From the NCBI RefSeq assembly GCF_002887735.1, contig NZ_PKQP01000002.1, positions 248,001 to 312,000 on the forward strand: a stretch of 64,000 nt of DNA, written 5' to 3'. Position 1 is the first letter of the stretch; each line of letters opens with the position of its first letter. The notes below the pieces were generated by a model. It saw nothing but the letters and a program-made list of their open reading frames with translations. It did no database searches and was not told the origin of the DNA. Both the position numbers and the translations under genes were made by a program. The stretch is from Stenotrophomonas bentonitica (GTDB lineage Bacteria; Pseudomonadota; Gammaproteobacteria; Xanthomonadales; Xanthomonadaceae). This document shows, piece after piece, positions 1-7,985 of this stretch.

Positions 1-96
1 CGCCAGCTCTGGGTGGTCCGCCATCCGGGCAAGCGGGTGCCCCCGGCGCTGTGGGCGCTGCTGGGGCTGCCTGCGGGCGTGTTCGGTCAGGAGTAA
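1..96 (+). CDS. C-terminus of a probable LysR-type regulator (partial)
   Basis: Only the last 31 codons are present, open from the first base and ending in TAA at 94-96. The tail contains LWVVRHPGKRVPPALWALL, which resembles the last strand and helix of LysR-type effector-binding domains, where a phrase like LWLVRHP is common. No DNA-binding domain can be seen because it lies outside the window, so the family call is tentative. The gene precedes uup on the same strand with a 36-bp gap. Confidence 0.4.
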   Translation, partial: RQLWVVRHPGKRVPPALWALLGLPAGVFGQE

Positions 97-132
97 GCGA
101 CGCTACGCACCGCCAGCCCGTACAATGGTCGG

Positions 133-2016
133 ATGCCTCTGATTACTCTGCAAAACGTCGACTTCAGCGTCGGCGGCCCCCTGTTGCTGGAAAAAGCCGA
201 ACTGTCGATCGAGCCGGGCGAGCGTATCGCCCTGATCGGCCGCAACGGCGCCGGCAAATCGACCCTGCTCAAACTGCTGTCCGGCGATCACAAGCCCGAT
301 GACGGCGAAGTCCGCGTGCAGCAGGGGGTGCGCATCACCCGCCTGGAACAGGAGGTCCCGCACGGTGCCGCCGGCAGCGTGTTCGATGTGGTTGCCGATG
401 GCCTGGGCGAGCTGGGCCAGTGGCTGGCCGAGTTCCATCACCTGAGCATGGCCGAGGATTTCGACGGCGATGCGCTCTCGGCCGTGCAGGCCAAGATCGA
501 TGCCGCCAACGGCTGGGGCCTGGACCAGCGCGTCAGCGAAACCCTGACCAAGCTCGACCTGGACGGCGATGCCGAATTCGCGCGCCTGTCCGGCGGCATG
601 AAGCGCCGCGTGCTGCTGGGCCGCGCGCTGGTGTCCTCGCCGGACCTGCTGCTGCTCGACGAACCGACCAACCACCTGGACATCGAAGCCATCGACTGGC
701 TCGAAATGTTCCTCAAGAACTGGAACGGCAGCGTGGTGTTCGTCACCCATGACCGTCGCTTCCTGCGTGCACTGGCCACCCGCATCGTCGAGATCGACCG
801 CGGCCAGGTCACCAGCTGGCCGGGCGACTGGGCCAACTACGAGCGCCGCCGCGAAGAGCGCATGAACGCGCAGGCGCAGGAAAACGCGCGCTTCGACAAA
901 CTGCTGGCCCAGGAAGAAATCTGGATCCGCCAGGGCATCAAGGCCCGCCGCACCCGCGACGAAGGCCGTGTGCGCCGCCTCAAGGCGATGCGCAACGATC
1001 GCTCGCAGCGCCGCGAACTGGGCGGCAACGTGCGCATGGAAGCGGCGCAGGCGGAGAACTCCGGCAAGAAGGTCATCGACGTCAAGGACATCTCGTTCGC
1101 CTTCGGCGAGCGTGTGATGGTCAAGGACTTCAGCACCGTGATCCTGCGCGGCGACCGCATCGGCCTGATCGGGCCGAACGGCAGCGGCAAGACCACGCTG
1201 CTCAAGCTGCTGCTGGGGGACCTGCAGCCGCAGAGCGGCGAAGTGCGCGCCGGCACCAACCTGCAGATCGCGTATTTCGACCAGTACCGTGCCGTGCTGC
1301 GCGAAGACTGGACCGCGATCGAGAACGTGGCCGAAGGCCGCGATTTCATCGAGTTCAACGGTAAGCGCAAGCATGTGCACGCCTACCTGCAGGACTTCCT
1401 GTTCTCGCCCGAGCGCGCCCGCGCGCCGATCACCCGTTTGTCCGGTGGCGAGCGCAACCGCCTGCTGCTGGCCAAGCTGTTCGCGCAGCCGTCCAACCTG
1501 CTGGTGATGGATGAACCGACCAACGACCTGGACGTGGAAACGCTTGAGCTGCTGGAAGAGCTGCTGAGCGATTACACCGGCACGTTGCTGCTGGTCAGCC
1601 ATGACCGTGACTTCCTGGACAACGTGGTCACTTCCACGATGGTGATGGAAGGGGACGGCGTGGTCGGCGAGTACGTGGGCGGCTATACCGATTGGCAGCG
1701 CCACGCTGCACGCGTGGCCGCCGCGGCCGCCGCTGCGCCCGTGGTGGCGGCCAAGCCGGTTGCTGCGGCGGCTGCCGCTGCCGCGCCGGCCGAGGCCAAG
1801 CGCAAGCTGAGCTACAAGGACGCGCGCGAGCTGGAACAGCTGCCGCTGAAGATCGAAACGCTGGAGAAGGACGTCGAAGGCCTCACCGCCGCGATGAACG
1901 ACCCGGCGTTCTATCAGCGCAGCGCCGCGGACATGGCCGCGCACAACGCGAAGCTTGCCAAGGTCCAGGCTGAGCTGGACGCCGCGTACGCGCGCTGGGA
2001 AGAACTGGACGCCTGA
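133..2016 (+). CDS. uup: ABC-F ATPase Uup
   Basis: A soluble ABC-F protein of 627 residues with two nucleotide-binding domains and no membrane segments. The first Walker A (GRNGAGKST) is at residues 36-44 and the second (GPNGSGKTT) at 347-355. Each domain has an LSGG signature and a DEPTN Walker B. A charged linker lies between the domains. An Ala-rich tract and a C-terminal Lys/Glu-rich coiled coil end the protein, which is the layout of Uup rather than EttA. ABC-F proteins act on ribosomes. Uup itself is linked to branched-DNA binding and to suppression of transposon precise excision. The ATG at 133 gives the first strand of the ATPase fold directly, so longer starts are unnecessary. Confidence 0.93.
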   Translation: MPLITLQNVDFSVGGPLLLEKAELSIEPGERIALIGRNGAGKSTLLKLLSGDHKPDDGEVRVQQGVRITRLEQEVPHGAAGSVFDVVADGLGELGQWLAEFHHLSMAEDFDGDALSAVQAKIDAANGWGLDQRVSETLTKLDLDGDAEFARLSGGMKRRVLLGRALVSSPDLLLLDEPTNHLDIEAIDWLEMFLKNWNGSVVFVTHDRRFLRALATRIVEIDRGQVTSWPGDWANYERRREERMNAQAQENARFDKLLAQEEIWIRQGIKARRTRDEGRVRRLKAMRNDRSQRRELGGNVRMEAAQAENSGKKVIDVKDISFAFGERVMVKDFSTVILRGDRIGLIGPNGSGKTTLLKLLLGDLQPQSGEVRAGTNLQIAYFDQYRAVLREDWTAIENVAEGRDFIEFNGKRKHVHAYLQDFLFSPERARAPITRLSGGERNRLLLAKLFAQPSNLLVMDEPTNDLDVETLELLEELLSDYTGTLLLVSHDRDFLDNVVTSTMVMEGDGVVGEYVGGYTDWQRHAARVAAAAAAAPVVAAKPVAAAAAAAAPAEAKRKLSYKDARELEQLPLKIETLEKDVEGLTAAMNDPAFYQRSAADMAAHNAKLAKVQAELDAAYARWEELDA

Positions 2017-2029
2017 CCCGGTGATCGAC

Positions 2030-2260
2030 GTAGAGCCGACCATTGGTCGGCTTGACGGTACGGGACGTATGGCACCGACCGCTGGTCCGCCGCACGCGTA
2101 ACGCCGACCGTTGGTCGCCTCACCTGTAGAGCCGACCGTTGGTCGGCTGGCGTCAGTGGTTCATGGCGCCCGAACGAAGCGCAGCCGACCAACGGTCGGC
2201 TCTGCCTGTCAGGGCTTCGTGGGGCCGGATGGAAGGCCGCCGACCAACGGTCGGCGCTAC
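2030..2260. repeat. Cluster of five GTAG (SMAG-type) REP palindromes
   Basis: Five copies of a short imperfect hairpin fill the gap after uup: 2030-2052, 2098-2119 and 2126-2148 in plus orientation, and 2183-2205 and 2239-2260 inverted. The plus copies start GTAGAG or GTAACG and contain GCCGACCNTTGGTCGGC. A degenerate core also sits at 2074-2090. This head-plus-stem form matches the GTAG repeats described in Stenotrophomonas maltophilia. Opposite-facing copies could form larger hairpins that stop or protect the converging uup and cytochrome transcripts. Confidence 0.9.
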
Positions 2261-2265
2261 CGTCG

Positions 2266-2727
2266 TCATTTCAGGCCGTGCAGATCCCGCAACTGGGTTG
2301 GGCGTGAGCCGAAATACGCGGCCAGGTCGGCGATGTCCTGGTCGCTCAGGTCGGTCGCCTGCGGGGTCATCAGCGCGTGCTGGCGATCCCCCGCGCGGTA
2401 GGCCTGCAGGCTGTGCGCCAGGTAATCCCCGTACTGCCCACCCAGCTTCGGGTAGGTCGGGTCGATCGGCTTGTTGCCGTCGGCGCCGTGGCAGTCGATG
2501 CAGCTCTGGCCGGTGGCTTTGCCTTTGACCTGGGCACGCGCCTCACCGGCGGCGATGCGGCCGGCCGGCAGGCCGGCGGAGGAGCCGGACCCGTGTTCAC
2601 CACTGGCGTGGCCCGGATCGGCGGCGGAATCTGCGCTGTTCTCCACCTGAGACTGCGAACACGCAGTCATCAGCAGGGCAACGGACAGGGCGATGGCGTA
2701 ACGCTGGAGTGGCGTGGCTTTCGACAT
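2266..2727 (-). CDS. Cytochrome c lipoprotein, cytochrome c4-like
   Basis: The 153-residue protein starts with a lipoprotein signal (LLMTAC, lipid-bearing Cys23) followed by a Ser/Gly-rich linker. It carries one c-type haem site, CIDCH at residues 76-80. The late segment YRAGDRQHALMTPQATDLSD supplies a distal Met and is typical of c4/c553 domains. It is probably a membrane-tethered periplasmic electron carrier. The stop overlaps the end of the GTAG cluster, and the gene begins 8 bp after the upstream cytochrome gene, so the two should be co-transcribed. The redox partner is unknown. Confidence 0.85.
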   Translation of the reverse strand: MSKATPLQRYAIALSVALLMTACSQSQVENSADSAADPGHASGEHGSGSSAGLPAGRIAAGEARAQVKGKATGQSCIDCHGADGNKPIDPTYPKLGGQYGDYLAHSLQAYRAGDRQHALMTPQATDLSDQDIADLAAYFGSRPTQLRDLHGLK

Positions 2728-2735
2728 GAGCGCGC

Positions 2736-3128
2736 TTATTTGACGGTGGACAGGTAAACAGCGAGATCGGCGATCTCCTGTTCGCTGAAACTCATCGACT
2801 GCGCCTGCATCGTCGGATGCTTGCGCTTGCCGTGGCGGTACTCGGTCAGCGCCTGGCTGAGGTACTCACGGGTCTGCCCGCCGATCTTGGGCACTTTGTA
2901 GCTGGGATAGGCGTTCTTGTACCCGGTGATGCCGTGGCACCCCTGGCACGTATAGGCCAGGACCCGGCCATTGTCGAACCGGCCGGTGACGGCGGCAGGC
3001 GCCGGCGCGGTGGCGGCCGGAGCGGGGGTGGCAGGGACTGCAGGAGCGGGTGTTGCGGCCTGTGCGGCGGCCCCGAGGGGCAGGAGGACGGCCAGAACGA
3101 GACAAGCGGCGAGCGGCTGCGGGCGCAT
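2736..3128 (-). CDS. Periplasmic mono-haem cytochrome c
   Basis: The 130-residue protein has an N-terminal export signal (hydrophobic residues 8-24), an Ala/Pro-rich linker and a single haem motif, CQGCH at residues 61-65. The distal segment YRHGKRKHPTMQAQSMSFSE is closely similar to that of the downstream gene, so the two look like the halves of a diheme c4 split over two genes. It is the first gene of the pair and is transcribed divergently from the RND efflux operon across a 205-bp gap. The physiological role is not evident from context. Confidence 0.85.
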   Translation of the reverse strand: MRPQPLAACLVLAVLLPLGAAAQAATPAPAVPATPAPAATAPAPAAVTGRFDNGRVLAYTCQGCHGITGYKNAYPSYKVPKIGGQTREYLSQALTEYRHGKRKHPTMQAQSMSFSEQEIADLAVYLSTVK

Positions 3129-3242
3129 GATGTCCTTTTCCGATAAACGGGTCTGGTCGTTCCGGCGTGGGGTACGGAACTGGGCCGAGTATAGCCTGCC
3201 ATTTCATCTAGCTGAAACCGGGCCGGGGGAGGCCATCGCCGC

Positions 3243-3306
3243 AGGTCACCATGACCTTTGGGATATGGTGTGGTCGTGACGTGGTGCATTACTTTGCTAC
3301 CACACC
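3243..3306. promoter_or_regulatory. Inverted repeats in the cytochrome/RND divergent region
   Basis: Two inverted repeats lie in the gap between the divergent cytochrome and efflux genes. One is AGGTCA-3 bp-TGACCT at 3243-3257. The other is GGTGTGGT (3267-3274) paired with ACCACACC (3299-3306). Both are within about 90 bp of the adaptor start at 3334 and could be regulator sites. No regulator gene is adjacent, and I could not assign confident -35/-10 boxes. Confidence 0.4.
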
Positions 3307-3333
3307 TGCCCACGCATCCTTAGGGACACGACG

Positions 3334-4479
3334 ATGTCGCGACAATCATTCCTGCTCGGCCGCACCGGACGCTGTGCCGCTGCACTGCTGATCACCTCCA
3401 CCCTGCTGCTGAGCGGCTGCGGTGGCGCCGGCCCGGCCGAAGCCAACGCGGCCGAGAAGGACGGCAAGGCCGAGAAGAAGGTCGATGCGGTCCCCGTCGA
3501 AGCCGTCGCGGCCAGCCGTCGCGCCGTCGCTGCCAGCTACACCGGTACGGCCGCACTGGAGCCGCGTGGTGAGTCGCAGGTGGTCGCCAAGACCTCCGGC
3601 GTCGCGCTGGCGGTGCTGGTCGAAGAGGGGCAGCAGGTGCGTGCCGGGCAGCCGCTGGTGCGGCTGGATCCGGACCGTGCGCGCCTGGCCGTGGCGCAGA
3701 GCGAAGCGCAGATGCGCAAGCTGGAGAACAACTACCAGCGCGCCCAGAAACTGGTGGGCCAGCAGATGGTCAGCGCCGCCGATGTCGACCAGATCAAGTA
3801 CGACCTGGAGAACGTCCGCGCGCAGTACCGGCTGGCCACGCTGGAACTGTCCTACACCACGGTGATCGCGCCGATCTCGGGCGTGATCGCCTCGCGCTCG
3901 ATCAAGACCGGCAACTTCGTGCAGATCAACACGCCGATCTTCCGCATCGTCGACAACTCGCGCCTGGAAGCTACGCTCAACGTGCCCGAGCGCGAGCTGG
4001 CCACGCTGCGTCCGGGCCAGCCGGTGACGCTGCTCGCCGATGCGCTGCCGGGCAAGACCTTCCCGGGCACGGTGGACCGCATCTCGCCGGTGGTCGATGC
4101 CGGCAGCGGCACGTTCCGCGTGGTCAGCGGCTTTGGCGAAGATGCTGAAGGCCTGCAGCCGGGCATGTTCGGCCGCATCCGGATCGACTATGACCAGCGC
4201 GCCGATGCCTTGGTGGTGCCGCGCCTGGCGCTGCTCGACGATGGTGAGCCGGCGGTGTTCCGCGTCCGCGATGGCAAGGCCGCGCGCGTGCCGGTCAAGC
4301 TCGGCTATGCCGAAGGCCCGTGGGTGGAGATCCGCGAGGGTCTGGCCGCAGGCGATCAGGTGGTTACTGCCGGCAAGGTTGCCCTGCGCGACGGCACCGC
4401 GGTGCAGGTGATCGGCGCCAAGCCGGCCGCCACCGCTGCTGCCAAGCCGGCACCGGCCAAGGCGGAGAGCCGTCAATGA
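3334..4479 (+). CDS. RND efflux periplasmic adaptor (membrane fusion protein), lipoprotein
   Basis: The 381-residue adaptor joins an inner-membrane RND pump to an outer-membrane channel. The signal ends in a lipobox (LLLSGC, Cys29). A lipoyl/biotinyl-like half, a coiled-coil hairpin at about residues 115-165, and beta-barrel and membrane-proximal domains follow, ending in an Ala/Lys-rich tail. A TAGGGA Shine-Dalgarno lies upstream of the ATG. The stop overlaps the next gene by 3 bp (ATGA), marking a translationally coupled operon with two pumps. No outer-membrane factor is encoded here, so the complex presumably borrows one. The substrate cannot be told from sequence. Confidence 0.9.
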   Translation: MSRQSFLLGRTGRCAAALLITSTLLLSGCGGAGPAEANAAEKDGKAEKKVDAVPVEAVAASRRAVAASYTGTAALEPRGESQVVAKTSGVALAVLVEEGQQVRAGQPLVRLDPDRARLAVAQSEAQMRKLENNYQRAQKLVGQQMVSAADVDQIKYDLENVRAQYRLATLELSYTTVIAPISGVIASRSIKTGNFVQINTPIFRIVDNSRLEATLNVPERELATLRPGQPVTLLADALPGKTFPGTVDRISPVVDAGSGTFRVVSGFGEDAEGLQPGMFGRIRIDYDQRADALVVPRLALLDDGEPAVFRVRDGKAARVPVKLGYAEGPWVEIREGLAAGDQVVTAGKVALRDGTAVQVIGAKPAATAAAKPAPAKAESRQ

Positions 4480-7400
4480 CAGCGGCCGGCAACGACCACG
4501 GCAATGATCCGCACCAGGGCGATCGCCCCGGTGCCCACGGCGGCGGCCTGGTGGAATTCGCCACCCGCCGCCGCGTCACCATCGCGATGTTCACCGTCAC
4601 CCTGATGCTGTTCGGCTTCATCGCGCTGGGCAATCTCAAGGTGAACCTGCTGCCCGACCTGAGCTATCCGACCCTGACCGTGCGCACCGAGTACACCGGT
4701 GCGGCCCCGGCGGAAATCGAAACGCTGATCACCGAGCCGGTCGAAGAGGCCGTGGGCGTGGTCAAGAACCTGCGCAAGCTCAAATCGATTTCGCGTACCG
4801 GGCAGAGCGATGTCGTGCTCGAATTCGCCTGGGGCACCAACATGGACCAGGCCAGCCTGGAGGTGCGCGACAAGATGGAAGCGCTGAACCTGCCGCTGGA
4901 GGCGAAGTCTCCGGTGCTGCTGCGCTTCAATCCGTCTACCGAGCCGATCATGCGCCTGGTCATCTCGGCCAAAACCGATCCTTCCAGCGATGCCGAGGCC
5001 GTGCGCCAGCTCACCGAGCTGCGCCGCTATGCCGATGAAGACCTGAAGAAGAAGCTGGAGCCGGTGACCGGCGTGGCTGCGGTGAAGGTGGGCGGCGGTC
5101 TGGAGGATGAAATCCAGGTCGACATCGACCAGCAGAAGCTGGCCCAGCTCAATCTGCCGATCGACAACGTCATCAAGCGGCTCAAGGAAGAGAACATCAA
5201 CATCTCCGGCGGCCGCCTGGAGGAAGGCTCGCAGCGCTACCTGGTGCGCACGGTCAACCAGTTCGCCGATCTGGAGGACATCCGCAACCTGCTGGTGACC
5301 ACGCAGAGCAGCAACGGCAGCGCTGCCGATGCAGCGATGCAGCAGATGTTCGCGATCGCCGCCTCGACCGGCTCGGATGCCGCCGTTGCCGCTGCCTCTG
5401 CCGCGCAGAGCGCATCCAGCAGCAGTTCCACCAACATCGCCAACGGCGTGCCGGTGCGGCTGAAGGATGTCGCCACCGTGCGCCAGGGCTACAAGGAACG
5501 CGAAGCGATCATCCGCCTGGGCGGCAAGGAAGCGGTCGAGCTGGCGATCTACAAAGAGGGCGATGCCAACACGGTCTCGACCGCCGAAGCGCTGCGCGCG
5601 CGCCTGGAGCAGATCAAGGGCCAGGTGCCCGGCGATGCCGAACTGACCACGATTGAAGACCAGTCACGCTTCATCGAACACGCCATCAGCGACGTCAAGA
5701 AGGACGCGGTGATCGGCGGCATCCTCGCCATCCTGATCATCTTCCTGTTCCTGCGCGACGGCTGGAGCACGTTCGTGATCAGCCTGTCGCTGCCGGTCTC
5801 GATCATCACCACGTTCTTCTTCATGGGCCAGCTCGGCCTGAGCTTGAACGTGATGTCGCTGGGCGGTCTGGCCCTGGCCACCGGCCTGGTGGTGGATGAC
5901 TCGATCGTGGTGCTGGAGAGCATCGCCAAGGCGCGCGAACGTGGCCTGAGCATCCTGCAGGCGGCCATCGCCGGCACCCGTGAAGTGAGCATGGCCGTGG
6001 TCGCCTCGACCCTGACCACCATCGCGGTGTTCCTGCCGCTGGTGTTCGTCGATGGCATCGCCGGCCAGCTGTTCCGCGACCAGGCGCTGACCGTGGCGAT
6101 CGCGATTGCGATCTCGCTGCTGGTGTCGATGACCCTGATCCCGATGCTGAGCTCGCTCAAGGGCCGCCCGCCGCTGGCCTTCCCCGAAGAACCGGCGCAC
6201 CAGCCCTGGCAGCCGGACAGCCGCTGGCTGAAGCCGGTCGCCGGCAGCCGCCGGGGCGTGGGCACGCTGGTGCGCTGGATCTGTTTCGGTATCGCGTGGT
6301 CGGTGATCCGCGTCTGGCGCGGCCTGGTGGCCGTGGTCGGGCCGGTGATGCGCAAGGCCAGCGATGTGGCGATGAAGCCCTACGCCGGTGCCGAGCGCGG
6401 TTACCTCAAGCTGCTGCCGGGCGCGCTGCACCACCCGGGCAAGGTGCTGGGCCTGGCCGCGCTGGCCTTCGTCGGCACGATGGCGCTGGTGCCGATGCTC
6501 GGGGCCGACCTGATCCCGCAGCTGGCGCAGGACCGCTTCGAAATGACCGCCAAGCTGCCCGCCGGCACGCCGCTGAAACAGACCGATGCGCTGGTCCGTG
6601 AGATGCAGCTGGCCCACGCCAAGGACGCCAGCATCGCCTCGTTGTACGGCGTCAGTGGCAGCGGCACCCGTCTGGATGCCAGCCCGACCGAAAGCGGCGA
6701 GAACATCGGCAAGTTGACCGTCGTGATGGCCGGGGGCGGCAACGCGCGCACCGAAGCGGCGATCACCGAGCGGCTGCGCGAATCGATGCAGCAGCACCCT
6801 GGCGTGCAGGTCGATTTCGCCCGCCCGGCGCTGTTCAGCTTCTCCACACCGCTGGAAGTGGAACTGCGTGGTCAGGACATGGCCACGCTGGAAACGGCCG
6901 GCAAGGCACTGGCCGCGATGCTGCGTAACAACCCGCACTACGCCGACGTCAAATCCACGGTGGAAGAGGGCTTCCCGGAGATCCAGATCCGCTTCGACCA
7001 GGAGCGCGCCGGTGCCCTGGGCCTGACCACGCGGCAGATCGCCGATGTGGTGGTCAAGAAGGTGCGCGGTGACGTGGCTACGCGCTACAGCTTCCGCGAC
7101 CGCAAGATCGACGTCCTGGTGCGGGCCCAGGAAGGTGACCGGGCCAGCGTGGACAGTATCCGCCGCCTGATCGTCAATCCGGGCAGCAACCGGCCGGTGA
7201 CGCTGGATTCGGTGGCCGAGGTGATCGCCACCAACGGCCCGAGCGAGATCCATCGCGCCGACCAGACCCGCGTGGCGGTGGTGTCGGCCAACCTGCGCGA
7301 CATCGACCTGGGCGGCGCCGTGCGCGAAGTGCAGGACATGGTGGCCAAGCAGCCGTTGGGGGCCGGTGTCGGCATGCACATCGGCGGGCAGGGTGAGGAG

Positions 7401-7985
7401 CTGGCCGACTCGGCGCGCTCGCTGATCTTCGCCTTCGGCCTGGCCATCTTCCTGGTGTACCTGGTGATGGCCTCGCAGTTCGAATCGCTGCTGCATCCGT
7501 TCGTCATCCTGTTCACCATTCCGCTGGCGCTGGTCGGCGCGATCCTGGCCCTGATGCTGACCGGCAAGCCGATCTCGGTGGTGGTGTTCATCGGCTTGAT
7601 CCTGCTGGTGGGCCTGGTGACCAAGAACGCGATCATCCTGATCGACAAGGTCAACCAGCTGCGCGAGGCGGGCGTGCCCAAGCGTGAGGCACTGGTGGAA
7701 GGGGCGCGTTCGCGCCTGCGGCCGATCATCATGACCACGCTGTGCACGCTGTTCGGCTTCCTGCCGCTGGCGGTGGCGATGGGCGAGGGCGCCGAAGTGC
7801 GCGCGCCGATGGCGATCACCGTGATCGGCGGGTTGCTGGTCTCCACCCTGCTGACGCTGGTGGTGATCCCGGTGGTGTACGACCTGCTCGACCGTCGCGG
7901 CGATGCCTACTACCGCGAGCGCGGCCGCCACCTCAAGCCGCCGCTTGCTGATACCGGCCATGGCACTGCACAGGAGCCGGCATGA
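4476..7985 (+). CDS. RND-family efflux permease 1 (AcrB/HAE type)
   Basis: This is an inner-membrane proton-driven pump of 1169 residues. I chose the ATG at 4476, which overlaps the adaptor stop, over an upstream in-frame ATG inside the adaptor gene. A hydrophilic Gly/His-rich N-tail of about 30 residues precedes TM1. TM4 carries the paired acidic residues of the proton relay (GLVVDDSIVV, Asp474-Asp475). The protein is longer than the usual 1030-1060 residues, partly because of an Ala/Ser-rich insert at about residues 274-325 in the porter region and a linker at about 565-620. The stop overlaps the second pump gene by 4 bp. Confidence 0.92.
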   Translation: MTAAGNDHGNDPHQGDRPGAHGGGLVEFATRRRVTIAMFTVTLMLFGFIALGNLKVNLLPDLSYPTLTVRTEYTGAAPAEIETLITEPVEEAVGVVKNLRKLKSISRTGQSDVVLEFAWGTNMDQASLEVRDKMEALNLPLEAKSPVLLRFNPSTEPIMRLVISAKTDPSSDAEAVRQLTELRRYADEDLKKKLEPVTGVAAVKVGGGLEDEIQVDIDQQKLAQLNLPIDNVIKRLKEENINISGGRLEEGSQRYLVRTVNQFADLEDIRNLLVTTQSSNGSAADAAMQQMFAIAASTGSDAAVAAASAAQSASSSSSTNIANGVPVRLKDVATVRQGYKEREAIIRLGGKEAVELAIYKEGDANTVSTAEALRARLEQIKGQVPGDAELTTIEDQSRFIEHAISDVKKDAVIGGILAILIIFLFLRDGWSTFVISLSLPVSIITTFFFMGQLGLSLNVMSLGGLALATGLVVDDSIVVLESIAKARERGLSILQAAIAGTREVSMAVVASTLTTIAVFLPLVFVDGIAGQLFRDQALTVAIAIAISLLVSMTLIPMLSSLKGRPPLAFPEEPAHQPWQPDSRWLKPVAGSRRGVGTLVRWICFGIAWSVIRVWRGLVAVVGPVMRKASDVAMKPYAGAERGYLKLLPGALHHPGKVLGLAALAFVGTMALVPMLGADLIPQLAQDRFEMTAKLPAGTPLKQTDALVREMQLAHAKDASIASLYGVSGSGTRLDASPTESGENIGKLTVVMAGGGNARTEAAITERLRESMQQHPGVQVDFARPALFSFSTPLEVELRGQDMATLETAGKALAAMLRNNPHYADVKSTVEEGFPEIQIRFDQERAGALGLTTRQIADVVVKKVRGDVATRYSFRDRKIDVLVRAQEGDRASVDSIRRLIVNPGSNRPVTLDSVAEVIATNGPSEIHRADQTRVAVVSANLRDIDLGGAVREVQDMVAKQPLGAGVGMHIGGQGEELADSARSLIFAFGLAIFLVYLVMASQFESLLHPFVILFTIPLALVGAILALMLTGKPISVVVFIGLILLVGLVTKNAIILIDKVNQLREAGVPKREALVEGARSRLRPIIMTTLCTLFGFLPLAVAMGEGAEVRAPMAITVIGGLLVSTLLTLVVIPVVYDLLDRRGDAYYRERGRHLKPPLADTGHGTAQEPA

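Noticed and set aside
1700..1800. Ala-rich tract in uup as a repeat insertion or frameshift
   Set aside because: Uup proteins normally have a variable low-complexity linker before the C-terminal coiled coil, and the frame is intact.
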